NCBI RefSeq assembly: GCF_000968015.1
Contig: NZ_LACH01000076.1
Span: forward strand, 2,560 to 66,559
Direction of reading: 5' to 3'
Source: Pseudomonas fluorescens
GTDB taxonomy: Bacteria > Pseudomonadota > Gammaproteobacteria > Pseudomonadales > Pseudomonadaceae
DNA length: 64,000 bases
Shown: piece after piece, positions 37,407 through 45,740 of the stretch
Position numbering within the stretch: the stretch's first letter is position 1
Layout of the letters: each line of letters begins with the position of its first letter
Notes under the pieces: generated by a model
What the model was told of the DNA's origin: nothing
Database searches by the model: none
Seen by the model: the letters and a program-made list of their open reading frames with translations, nothing else
Program-made: the position numbers and the translations under genes

Positions 37407-38264
37407 ATGAAGCGTTCAACCTATCTTGCCGATTTCCATGTCGCTGGTTTCGTCCATTGGATGGCCACGGAGCTGGATACTTCCCTTTTTCAGCATGCTT
37501 ATATTGATCGCCGTAGCGGGAAAGAATGGAACTGCACAAGTTTGTTCAACGCTTTCGAAAAGTATCAATGGAACCACCCGGGCAACCACCGTTTGGCCTT
37601 CAACCCAGGATCGACGTTCTTAAGTAACGCAACGGCATTGGCTGCATTGAAGGCGGACTTGGCCGCCGCCGGCACTGACGATTCGAAAGTGGTGAAAGCA
37701 ACGTCGGATGTCATGGCATGGGGCGGCGTGACTGCTCGAAACAATGAATGGTTAAAGCTGAACGAGGCAGGGTTGGCGCGATCGCTACAAGCAGTTCAGG
37801 CCGCCATCAATGCCGGCGATCCTGAAGCGCCTGCACTGCGTTGCGACCAACTGCGTTTTAACTCCGGAATGACCAAGGTTTACTCGCTGCTGTGCGATGA
37901 CTTCGTGATCTACGACAGCCGCGTGGCGGCAAGCTTGGGATGGCTCATCGTCAAATACTGCGATGCGAAAAGTCTGGCTAGCGTTCCAAGTGCTCTCTGT
38001 TTCCCATGGGCGGCCGCAAAGGAGGCTCAATCAGCTGTGTTGCCAAAGCGTCGGGACCCAAGTGCAGGTCCTTACAAATTCAAACGCTTGCGCTCGGGTT
38101 CACACCATGCCCTTTGGAACATACGCGCCAGCTGGACGCTTGCCGCGGTCCTGGCGCATCCCAAGGCCTCAGGCTGCAGTTTCCACGGAATCGTCGAACC
38201 TAAAGATTCTCTCCGTGCACTGGAAGCTGCGTTGTTCATGATTGGCTACGATTTGGGGCAGTGA
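37407..38264 (+). CDS. Unrecognised 285-residue protein, divergent from WYL regulator
   Basis: 285 residues, soluble, no signal or membrane helix. I do not recognise the family. A central block NSGMTKVYSLLCDDFVIYDS followed by RVAASLGWLIVKYC is probably a conserved core, and RLRSGSHHALWNIRASWTLA suggests a basic nucleic-acid-facing part; the length and mostly helical pattern fit an enzyme or DNA-binding protein. AGGAG is spaced properly for ATG 37407, not for the ATG two codons earlier. Sharing a promoter with a WYL regulator makes a stress or defence role plausible, unproved. Confidence 0.7.
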   Translation: MKRSTYLADFHVAGFVHWMATELDTSLFQHAYIDRRSGKEWNCTSLFNAFEKYQWNHPGNHRLAFNPGSTFLSNATALAALKADLAAAGTDDSKVVKATSDVMAWGGVTARNNEWLKLNEAGLARSLQAVQAAINAGDPEAPALRCDQLRFNSGMTKVYSLLCDDFVIYDSRVAASLGWLIVKYCDAKSLASVPSALCFPWAAAKEAQSAVLPKRRDPSAGPYKFKRLRSGSHHALWNIRASWTLAAVLAHPKASGCSFHGIVEPKDSLRALEAALFMIGYDLGQ

Positions 38265-38329
38265 CCTGACGACTGTCGCCTGACTGGTCCTCGGGAGCAC
38301 CGGGGACCACCTTCGGATTAGGAAATCAA

Positions 38330-38695
38330 ATGATGGAATCATTGAGTAACGTGCAAGTTTTGATCATGAGTCTCGCAAGTCATGGGGTTTGCGTGAGAGC
38401 CCTTCAGGCTGAGGTGGCGCAACGTCTCCCAGAAATGACGGACGAACAGTTCCAGACTGCCCTCTTCGCTCTACAGGAAAGAAACCACATTATCGGTCTG
38501 GAGGTGAATGACCAGTGGGTGGTATCGACCGTCGATCACGCAGCTCCCGCTTACCAGTCGGAATACAGTCCCGAATTCGCTGAAATGATCATTGCGGCAT
38601 CGTGCGGTGAAATGACTGAAATTGACCCTGATGAAATGATCGCCCAACTCGAGGTGATGATTAAAAACGCCCGGGTCAAAAAATCCAAGTATTGA
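38330..38695 (+). CDS. Unrecognised acidic 121-residue protein
   Basis: 121 residues, acidic, soluble. The N-terminal 75 residues look like a winged-helix-like bundle (LASHGVCVRALQAEVAQRLP, ALFALQERNHIIGLEVNDQW VV in two parts), then a Glu/Asp-rich helix and a basic tail NARVKKSKY. It starts 65 bases after the 285-residue gene and is probably in the same operon. Function unknown; it could be a partner or antitoxin-like regulator of its neighbour. Confidence 0.65.
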   Translation: MMESLSNVQVLIMSLASHGVCVRALQAEVAQRLPEMTDEQFQTALFALQERNHIIGLEVNDQWVVSTVDHAAPAYQSEYSPEFAEMIIAASCGEMTEIDPDEMIAQLEVMIKNARVKKSKY

Positions 38696-39027
38696 GTCTC
38701 ATGCCGTACCGGCAGAAATCGACCGATTGAATCCACAGCCCAAAGCCACCGGTCAGGGCACCTATCAAAAAGTGCGCGTTTCCTTAGCGCGATGCTACCA
38801 AGCAACGTCAAAAACCCAGTCATTTAGCGAATTCCTCGCGACTGGAATTTTTTCATGGCGTGAAGTGTAAAGCGCAAAAGGTGTCCTAGACTACAGGCTT
38901 AAATGGTCTGACTTCATGAATTGCTCACCGCTGTAACTACTGGGTTTTTATATGAATTCAGACAGTCTTCAGACGCAGCATTGCCTTTATCGAATGCCCT
39001 CTATCGACCCAACAGCGGGATGCAAAT
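38696..39027. other. Intergenic stretch before the acyltransferase gene
   Basis: 332 bases, GC-poorer than average toward the right. It contains one copy (38718-38738) of a 21-base direct repeat whose other copy is at 40029-40049, a GTGTCCT half-site, and a 26-codon frame (38952-39033) that overlaps the acyltransferase start and may be a leader peptide. Confidence 0.5.
38718..38738. repeat. Left imperfect direct repeat flanking the acyltransferase
   Basis: 21 bases ending TTGAATCCACAG; 18 of 21 match the copy at 40029-40049. Confidence 0.45.
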
Positions 39028-40041
39028 ATGAATAGTATTTCCGGAGAGGGTTCTCGATTCAGCGTACTTGATGGATGGCGCGGCATAAGCATCTTGCTTG
39101 TCCTGGCGTGCCACCTGCTACCACTTGGCCCAAAGCCTTGGCAATTTAATGCCGCCGCAGGCGTTATGGGAATGGCTATATTTTTTACGCTATCGGGTTT
39201 CCTGATAACAAACTTTCTGCTCAACAACAGCAGCGTCGTTGATTTTTTAATCCGCAGAATCTTTCGGGTTGTGCCGCTCGCCTGGTTGTACATGCTCATT
39301 GCTTTGCCTGTCATGAACAGCACTCCGGATGTCTACATCGCAAACTTTCTGTTCGTTGCCAACTGGCCGCCTATGTGGCTTGGCAGTGTAAACGGCCACC
39401 TTTGGAGTTTGTGCATGGAGGTCCAGTTTTATTTCGCCATCGCTTGGCTGGTCGTTCTGATGAGAAACAAGTGGGTAATGCTAATCCCTTGTCTCTGCAT
39501 CGCTGTCACGATGTATCGAGTCATGAATGATGTCCATGTCGCAATCAACACTTATTACCGCATTGATGAAATACTTTCCGGATGCATACTTGCACTGATA
39601 TACAACAATAGACTGGGCAACATCCTTGCCAAACTTCCGACACAAACGGCAACCACTCAAATATTTTTATTCCTCCTGTTTGTCTTGTCCTGCCATCCCG
39701 ATGCGGGCTTCATGAACTACTTCCGCCCCTATCTTGCCGCAGCAATGGTGGGGAGCACATTACTCAATAGCCGGACACGAGTTGCCCTGCTTCTGAACAA
39801 TCGTGCTTTATTTTATATTGCCACCATCTCGTACGCGCTCTACGTTGTTCATCCGATGCTAATACATACTTGGCTGGGTAGCGGAGATACCGTCATAAAA
39901 TACTTGAAGCGCCCTTTGTTGTTCGCCGCCATTTTTATCACCGCACATATCTCGACTTTCTATTACGAAAAATGGTGGATTGCTTTTGGTAAGAGATTTG
40001 CCAAGAAAGTGGCTAGCCAATCTGTTACATCGGTCGGTTGA
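39028..40041 (+). CDS. Acyltransferase family 3 membrane protein (OafA-like)
   Basis: 337 residues with about ten membrane helices. The opening FSVLDGWRGISILLVLACHL is the signature of membrane acyltransferase family 3; FFTLSGFLITNFLLN and NGHLWSLCMEVQFYFAIAWL are the next conserved blocks. These enzymes O-acylate surface sugars such as O-antigen or exopolysaccharide. The gene has more A and T than its neighbours and lies alone between two imperfect direct repeats, signs of acquisition. No glycosyltransferase is nearby. Confidence 0.87.
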   Translation: MNSISGEGSRFSVLDGWRGISILLVLACHLLPLGPKPWQFNAAAGVMGMAIFFTLSGFLITNFLLNNSSVVDFLIRRIFRVVPLAWLYMLIALPVMNSTPDVYIANFLFVANWPPMWLGSVNGHLWSLCMEVQFYFAIAWLVVLMRNKWVMLIPCLCIAVTMYRVMNDVHVAINTYYRIDEILSGCILALIYNNRLGNILAKLPTQTATTQIFLFLLFVLSCHPDAGFMNYFRPYLAAAMVGSTLLNSRTRVALLLNNRALFYIATISYALYVVHPMLIHTWLGSGDTVIKYLKRPLLFAAIFITAHISTFYYEKWWIAFGKRFAKKVASQSVTSVG

Positions 40042-40049
40042 ATCCACAG
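40029..40049. repeat. Right imperfect direct repeat flanking the acyltransferase
   Basis: Overlaps the last codons and stop of the acyltransferase gene; partner of 38718-38738. Confidence 0.45.
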
Positions 40050-40206
40050 TCGATTGCGGCCCTGCACGACAGGAAGCAATCCGGCCATAAGCGGTCGGAG
40101 CTGCATTTGTGCCGTCCATGGGACTGCTCGGAGCCCCGACTGCATCTTCGGACGATGCCCCCAGGCCCAATAGTTAAACTTTTACCCGTCTAGCCAAGGA
40201 TCCCCT

Positions 40207-41094
40207 ATGCCTACTTTTTTGACCCGTATAGTGCTTCTCGCAAGCCTGGTTACAGCCCCGTATTTCGCGTCTGCGGCTGAAGAAAAAGTCAGTTTTTCCG
40301 TTGACGGAATGAACGTCGTCGGCACTCTGAACCTGCCCGACGGCGTTAAGAAGCCCCCGGTAATTCTGTTGCTTCACAGTTTCGGGGGCAGTAGGGATGA
40401 GGGGATCATTCCGGCCGTCAATGAAGGAATCTACGCCCGTGCTGCGCGTCTTTGGGCCGGACAAGGCATTGCCAGCCTGCGCATCGATTACCGTTTTGAT
40501 GGCGACAGTGAGGGTGCCAAGACCGACGGCACACTCGATACGTATGTTGAGGATGGGCTGGCTGCGCTCGACTTTCTGGCCAAGTCCGGGCGCGTTGACG
40601 CCAACCGCATGGCGCTTGTTGGATGGAGCATGGGCGGAGCAATTGGTGCTGCTGTAGCAGGACGGACCCCGCATAAACTCGACGCGGTCGCACTCTGGAA
40701 CCCCGCGACCAATATGGGAGCCGCTTTCCCGCTGTTATGGGGCTCCGAGAAGATCAAGGAAGCGTTGCGAAGCGGTGACACCCCCGTCGCACTGGCAGTT
40801 CCTGGTGGTGGCGAGGTCAAGCTTAAATCCGCGTTCTTTGTCAGCTTGATGACCCTCGATGCCGCCGCCGAGATCACCCAGTACAAGGGCCCACTGCTCG
40901 TCGCCGTCGGCACTAACGACAACATCGTTTCTCCGCAGCCAACCCTCGGAAAAAGCTTTATCCGCTATCATCCCGGAGAACATGAGCTGCTTGTCCGGCC
41001 CATGGATCACGCCTTCAACATGAGCAAAGACGAGAAGCAGATCGACGAGCTGATTTCGACGACAGCTACCTTCGTCAAGAAACACATTCACTGA
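40207..41094 (+). CDS. Exported alpha/beta hydrolase (dienelactone-hydrolase-like)
   Basis: 295 residues with a signal peptide (cleavage near ASAAEE). The nucleophile elbow is LVGWSMGGAIGAA; PVILLLHSFGGSRDEG supplies the oxyanion region, and VRPMDHAFNMSKDE probably the catalytic His. It is likely a periplasmic esterase or acyl hydrolase. It stands alone, convergent with the amine oxidase gene. Substrate unknown. Confidence 0.82.
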   Translation: MPTFLTRIVLLASLVTAPYFASAAEEKVSFSVDGMNVVGTLNLPDGVKKPPVILLLHSFGGSRDEGIIPAVNEGIYARAARLWAGQGIASLRIDYRFDGDSEGAKTDGTLDTYVEDGLAALDFLAKSGRVDANRMALVGWSMGGAIGAAVAGRTPHKLDAVALWNPATNMGAAFPLLWGSEKIKEALRSGDTPVALAVPGGGEVKLKSAFFVSLMTLDAAAEITQYKGPLLVAVGTNDNIVSPQPTLGKSFIRYHPGEHELLVRPMDHAFNMSKDEKQIDELISTTATFVKKHIH

Positions 41095-41231
41095 TCCCGA
41101 TATCCCCGACTATTTCAAGTTGCTTGAAACGAGTCCCCTGCCGTTGACTAACGACTGGCAAGGGGCTTAGTTGCTGAAGCCGCATGACGTGACCGTGTTC
41201 GGCGAATACCTTTTTAACCCGGTTGTTGCCG

Positions 41232-42521
41232 TTACTTGTTAAGGCGCAGAGCGTCGAAAGCATCTCGCGCTTGGCATGCGGTATAGGTCATTTGCGCGGC
41301 GACCAGACCGGCCAGACCAAACGTACGGGTCAACCCGAACTGGCGGAAACCGTCGGGTATCGGAATCGACTTGGCGATAGCGTCAGCCAGAACCTCGCCC
41401 GCCACCGTCGTGGGCGCCATGCCATGACCACCAAAACCAACGGCGTGCCAGACGCCCGCTTCATCTTGGCCAATCTGGGCCATTTGATGCCGGCCGTAAC
41501 TCATCAACCCGCCCCAGGAATATTGGATTTCTACACCTTCCAGTTGCGGATAGACGTTTAAAAGATCTGTCTTGAGCAGACTGGCGATCGCTTCCGGGCT
41601 CCGATTGAGCACCGAAATCCGCCCTCCCCATAAAATTCTGCTGTCGCGAAGCGGCCGGTAGTAATCAAACGCGAACCGCGTGTCGTAGACCGCTGATTCA
41701 CAGTCAATAACTTCTTTCAAGCGAGCCCCGAGAGGTTCGGTTGCTACGACATAGGTGGCAATGGGTAATACAGCACGTTCGACCGGGCGATAGACGCCGC
41801 GCGCGTACCCGCCACAGGAAAAGATGACATGCTCGGCATGCACTTCCCCGCCTTCGGTTTGCACAACATATTTCTTTCCACGCTTCTCGATATTCAGGGC
41901 GGATGATTGTTCATGGATACGCACACCGAATTCAGCCACCGTGCGAGCAATGCCGTACACGTACTTGAGAGGATGAAAGTGGAAGGCGTTACGCTCCAGC
42001 AGGCCGCCGAAATAGCGCTCAGTCTTGAGTAGCTCTTTTAACTGGCCTGGCGGCATGTATTCCCAATCAACTCCGTAGACGTCACTCATGAGTTTTCGCG
42101 GTGTTTCAAGTCTTGCCGGGTCGTTGAACCAATTGGCGAGAATCACCCCCTGGTCAACCAGGTCACAATCGATACCGTATTGTTTGACGCGATTGCGGAT
42201 CAACTCAACGGCATCAAGCGTTAGCCGGTAAAGGCGCTGCGCCTCTTCAACGCCAAGGGTGGCGAGAAGGTCAGCGTTTCCCAGGCTGTAGCCTCCGAAG
42301 ACGAAGCCGCCGTTACGACCCGAGGCCCCATGACCGATGCTATGAGATTCCAGAACGATGACGTCATTGATACCTCGCTCCGCCAACCCGAGTGCGGTCG
42401 ACAGGCCTGCCAGCCCACCGCCGAGGATGCACACTTTAGTCTCTACGCGACCCGATTGAGCGGGATAGGGGGTGATGTCGGCCGTGGTTTCATAAAAGGT
42501 TTGCTGGTAATCAGTGCTCAT
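41232..42521 (-). CDS. FAD-dependent amine/amino-acid oxidoreductase (DAO family)
   Basis: 429 residues. VCILGGGLAGLSTALGLAER is the FAD-binding turn; GHGASGRNGGFVFGGYSLG and the late GGHGMAPTTVAGEVLAD are typical of the DAO family close to gamma-glutamylputrescine oxidase. Such enzymes oxidise amines or D-amino acids to aldehydes or keto acids. It follows the hydrolase gene by 29 bases. With the neighbouring importer and C45 acylase it may oxidise the amine freed from an N-acyl compound. Confidence 0.83.
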   Translation of the reverse strand: MSTDYQQTFYETTADITPYPAQSGRVETKVCILGGGLAGLSTALGLAERGINDVIVLESHSIGHGASGRNGGFVFGGYSLGNADLLATLGVEEAQRLYRLTLDAVELIRNRVKQYGIDCDLVDQGVILANWFNDPARLETPRKLMSDVYGVDWEYMPPGQLKELLKTERYFGGLLERNAFHFHPLKYVYGIARTVAEFGVRIHEQSSALNIEKRGKKYVVQTEGGEVHAEHVIFSCGGYARGVYRPVERAVLPIATYVVATEPLGARLKEVIDCESAVYDTRFAFDYYRPLRDSRILWGGRISVLNRSPEAIASLLKTDLLNVYPQLEGVEIQYSWGGLMSYGRHQMAQIGQDEAGVWHAVGFGGHGMAPTTVAGEVLADAIAKSIPIPDGFRQFGLTRTFGLAGLVAAQMTYTACQARDAFDALRLNK

Positions 42522-42550
42522 AAATTGATGTGGCCTCGACGACGTTTTGA

Positions 42551-43390
42551 TCAATCGCCTAGTTGCAATAGAAAGTCCTGGACGTAGGGCACAACCGATA
42601 TTCCGGCGTGGGCGGTGTTGGGAACAATGTCTTGCTGAACACGTATGTCATAGGCCTCAAGGTTACGTGCGAGCGTTGCGTTGCGCTCCACCCTTGTACG
42701 CCCGGCATCGTTGATGCCTTCCATGTATTGCACTGAACCGGGTGCGTAGTGAATCTCCCAGGTTTCCAGGTCTGCGGCACCCACTAACAGTTGAACATCG
42801 ACTTCACGCAGCGCATCGAGATTCAGACGCTTGCCGAAAATCGCCTCGATCCCTCCGGTACCCACCCACCAATCGCGCCCCTCATCGATCAAGGTCACCG
42901 ACCCCGGTGCACCGATAGAAACGGAGCGTAGACGTTCGGGGTGCAGGTAGTAAAATCGGTTCGCAAAGTGTCCACCGCCCGAATAACCAAACAATGAAAA
43001 CTTCTCGAACGAAGTGCTGAGCGCCTCGCAGACTTCATCGACCATTGCCAGCAGGACTTCGTCATAACGAATGTCGCCTTCCTTAAGGTATTTGAAACCA
43101 TGCGGGTTGCCATCGCCCAGTGGGCCTACCGGAAACAGCGGCGCGAGAATGATGTAGCGATTGAAGCGCCCGAACTCGGCGAACGCGTCCCGATACTCGA
43201 CCATCGTGCGCCCGGTACCATGGATCGCGACCAGCAGACGGTGGCCTTGAGGTGCTTGGTCGAAGGTTTGCGGAACATAAAGACAATAGGCAAAACGCGG
43301 ATCCTTACGGCACGAAAAAATGGTCGTGCTACCTCGGTAGTACATCTGGCGATGCCGCGATTCGGGGGTGTCTTGAGGGTTGCTCAACAT
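42551..43390 (-). CDS. Cytoplasmic alpha/beta hydrolase (PHB-depolymerase-like)
   Basis: 279 residues without signal peptide. LLVAIHGTGRTMVEYRDAF is the oxyanion-hole strand, KFSLFGYSGGGHFANRFYYL the nucleophile elbow, and a His near VPNTAHAGIS completes a probable triad. The shape resembles polyhydroxybutyrate depolymerase/feruloyl esterase relatives. It is the first gene of a leftward pair with the DAO gene and is divergent from a GntR regulator, so it is probably induced with it. Confidence 0.8.
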   Translation of the reverse strand: MLSNPQDTPESRHRQMYYRGSTTIFSCRKDPRFAYCLYVPQTFDQAPQGHRLLVAIHGTGRTMVEYRDAFAEFGRFNRYIILAPLFPVGPLGDGNPHGFKYLKEGDIRYDEVLLAMVDEVCEALSTSFEKFSLFGYSGGGHFANRFYYLHPERLRSVSIGAPGSVTLIDEGRDWWVGTGGIEAIFGKRLNLDALREVDVQLLVGAADLETWEIHYAPGSVQYMEGINDAGRTRVERNATLARNLEAYDIRVQQDIVPNTAHAGISVVPYVQDFLLQLGD

Positions 43391-43405
43391 TGTGAAACCT
43401 CGTTG

Positions 43406-43421
43406 ATAATTGTGCCATTAT
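43406..43421. promoter_or_regulatory. Inverted repeat in hydrolase/GntR promoter
   Basis: ATAAT-N6-ATTAT in the 107-bp gap between the divergent genes; a possible operator, short. Confidence 0.35.
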
Positions 43422-43497
43422 TGAAAACTACAGCGGGTCAGGGTCATGCACGGTCGACGACTCACACACCCACTACCCAGTTTTGTGGAAGTCACCT

Positions 43498-44118
43498 TTG
43501 AACAAAAAAACTACTGATCGCAGCCAATTGGTGCTGCTGATTTCAAACGACATTAATGCCGGTGTTCTTCCGACCGGCAGCTGGCTCAAGCAGATCGATC
43601 TCGAACACCGCTACGGCTGTACTCGACTGGACATCCGTCGTGCGCTGGACCAGTTGGTCCTCAAAAACATGGTCGAACACATCCCCAATCGCGGTTACTA
43701 CGTGCACACGCCTGACTTGACCCAGGTGTCGGATACCCGCGAAGTCCGCATCGCACTCGAATGTGCAGCCGTCGATCAGATGCAGGTCACCGAGGAGCGT
43801 TTGCAGGCGCTGGACGTCATCGCGCAGCGCTTCAGCCGCCTGGTCAACGAAGGGACGATGCAAGAGTGCTACGTCGCGAATCTCGAGTTTCATCGCGGGA
43901 TCTATGACATGTGCACCAACCGGGTAATGATCGAGTTCATCGAAGAAATTCGCAGCCGCCCCCCCTCGTCTCCAGGTGGCACCTGGCGTACGCATCTGCG
44001 CGCCGAGCAGTCGAGCCGCGAACACTTCCAGATCGTTGAGCTCCTGCGTAAGGGTGACCGCGAACAACTCAAGCGACTGATCGCGGCGCACATCCGTCAA
44101 ACCCCACTGGAGCAATGA
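43498..44118 (+). CDS. GntR family transcriptional regulator
   Basis: 206 residues if translation begins at the TTG 43498, which has GGAAG six bases upstream; a TTG five codons earlier is the alternative. The winged helix has LEHRYGCTRLDIRRALDQLV and VEHIPNRGYYVHTPDLTQ; the rest is an FCD-like helical effector domain. It lies between the hydrolase/DAO pair and the ABC importer operon, so it probably senses the imported substrate and represses both. Confidence 0.83.
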   Translation: MNKKTTDRSQLVLLISNDINAGVLPTGSWLKQIDLEHRYGCTRLDIRRALDQLVLKNMVEHIPNRGYYVHTPDLTQVSDTREVRIALECAAVDQMQVTEERLQALDVIAQRFSRLVNEGTMQECYVANLEFHRGIYDMCTNRVMIEFIEEIRSRPPSSPGGTWRTHLRAEQSSREHFQIVELLRKGDREQLKRLIAAHIRQTPLEQ

Positions 44119-44121
44119 GTT

Positions 44122-45675
44122 TCAAGGCTTGATGCTGACGCCCCACAGGCGCGGCTTCTGCCCGATCCAGGCGTCGTAGCCCTCTACGTTCTGATTCAGC
44201 GCAACGATGTCCAGGCCGTTGTACATGACGATCATCGGCACTTGATCGATGAAGCGCTCATGCAGTTGATCGAAGATTGACTGACGCTTGGCGACGTCAC
44301 CTTCCTTCAGTGCCTGGCTCAGCAACTCAATCGCCACAGGATCCTCCCAGACCTTGCGCGACTCTTTGTCCTTGTTACCCGTCACCTGCTCGAAACTCAG
44401 CGCCGGATCGAAGCGTGCCGAATAGGTGAAGGACATGGCTTGATAACGCCCGGCCTGGTAACGCTCAAGCTGAGTGCCCCACTCCATCACTTCAACCTGC
44501 GCGTTAATGCCGACTGCTTGAAGCATCGCCTGGGCAATAATGGCCAGGTCGTAACTGGGAACCATCGAGCGTTTGTTGGCGACGATCGTCAGTGGTTGGC
44601 CGCGATAGCCTGCCTCCTGGAGCAGTTGCGCCGCCTTTTGTGGGTCGTAGGTGAAGCCGCGTTGCTCGCTTGGACCGTAGTAGTTGGAGGCCACGCTGAT
44701 GATTGAGTTGTTAGGCACACCGAAGCCATTGCTCGTCGTCGCGACCAGTTGTTTGACATCGATGGCGGCGGCAATGGCTTGACGAATGCGCTTGTCCTTG
44801 AGCAACGGATCCCGGGTCTGGAACATCAGCACATTCATGGTCGCGCTGGGGTCTGTCGAGACCTTGAGCGTTGCGTGGGTCTTGATCTCTGGCAGGTCGG
44901 TTTCGGTGACTTCTGCCATGTCCAGGTCGCCCGAAAAGAGCGCCGCCTTGACCGTCGCCTGATCGGGAATAATCACAAACCGTACTTCATGGGTCAGCGC
45001 GCTCTTGCCGCCGGTATAGCCATCGCGCGGGCCGGGCAAGGACTGATAGCCAGTGAATTTGGTCAGCGTGACGTACTGCCCACGCTTCCACTCGCTTAAC
45101 TGATAAGGGCCAGTGCCTATCGGCGCCAGGAACTCACCTTGAGCGTTGACCGAGGCTTTGTTCAGTACCGCGGTGCCGCCGCAATCGGTACGCGCCAGCG
45201 TGGCGAGGAACATACCGCTGGGCTTTTCCAGTTCCATCACTACGGTATGGTCATCCGGTGCCGTTACCTTGGTCACCTTGGTCAAGCCACTGCCATCGAA
45301 CTCCGGCAGGCAACGCCACTGAGTCTTGGGGTCCATGTCCCGGTTCCAGCTCCATAACACGTCGGCGGCGGTCAACGGCTCCCCGTTATGGAACTTCACC
45401 CCTTGGCGCAAGGTGAAGGTGTAGGTCAGACCATCGGCAGAGACATCGATCTTCTGTGCCAGTAACGGTTTGACTTCGCCCTTTTCCCCATAGGCCACCA
45501 ACCCTTCGGTCATGTGCAGCACGACCGCATCGGAACGGTCATCACGATTGACGCCAGGGTCCAGGCTGCGAATATCGGAGTTCATTGCCAGACGCAAGGT
45601 TTGCGCCTGGGCGATTCCGCAACCGATCAGGGTCATCATGCTCAGCGTCAAAGCGTTTACTAAAAAGCGATTCAT
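44122..45675 (-). CDS. ABC transporter substrate-binding protein, peptide/SBP family 5
   Basis: 517 residues with a signal peptide (cut near AQAQTLRL). NSDIRSLDPGVNRDDRSDAV and YTFTLRQGVKFHNGEPLTAADVLWSW (second quoted by its key part, residues about 85-110) are typical of family 5 proteins that bind peptides, nickel or glutathione. It is the last gene of the importer operon, 66 bases after the ATPase gene; placement at the end is less common than at the start. The ligand may be an N-acylated amino compound, inferred from the operon's acylase. Confidence 0.87.
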   Translation of the reverse strand: MNRFLVNALTLSMMTLIGCGIAQAQTLRLAMNSDIRSLDPGVNRDDRSDAVVLHMTEGLVAYGEKGEVKPLLAQKIDVSADGLTYTFTLRQGVKFHNGEPLTAADVLWSWNRDMDPKTQWRCLPEFDGSGLTKVTKVTAPDDHTVVMELEKPSGMFLATLARTDCGGTAVLNKASVNAQGEFLAPIGTGPYQLSEWKRGQYVTLTKFTGYQSLPGPRDGYTGGKSALTHEVRFVIIPDQATVKAALFSGDLDMAEVTETDLPEIKTHATLKVSTDPSATMNVLMFQTRDPLLKDKRIRQAIAAAIDVKQLVATTSNGFGVPNNSIISVASNYYGPSEQRGFTYDPQKAAQLLQEAGYRGQPLTIVANKRSMVPSYDLAIIAQAMLQAVGINAQVEVMEWGTQLERYQAGRYQAMSFTYSARFDPALSFEQVTGNKDKESRKVWEDPVAIELLSQALKEGDVAKRQSIFDQLHERFIDQVPMIVMYNGLDIVALNQNVEGYDAWIGQKPRLWGVSIKP

Positions 45676-45740
45676 AAGCGAGTCCTTGATAAAGAGGAAA
45701 CAGGTTCACGCCGCCACAGGTACGACGGCCTTAAAGTCCT

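Noticed and set aside
37309..37539. 77-residue N-terminal extension of the WYL regulator
   Set aside because: It covers the divergent promoter and the inverted repeat and lacks domain character; the ATG at 37308 fits better.
36232..38695. Toxin-antitoxin pair
   Set aside because: The WYL protein is too large for an antitoxin and no toxin motif was recognised; kept only as a candidate module.
41095..41231. Possible coding remnant reading LLKPHDVTVFGEYLF
   Set aside because: Only about 20 codons, interrupted by stops and without a recognised parent gene.
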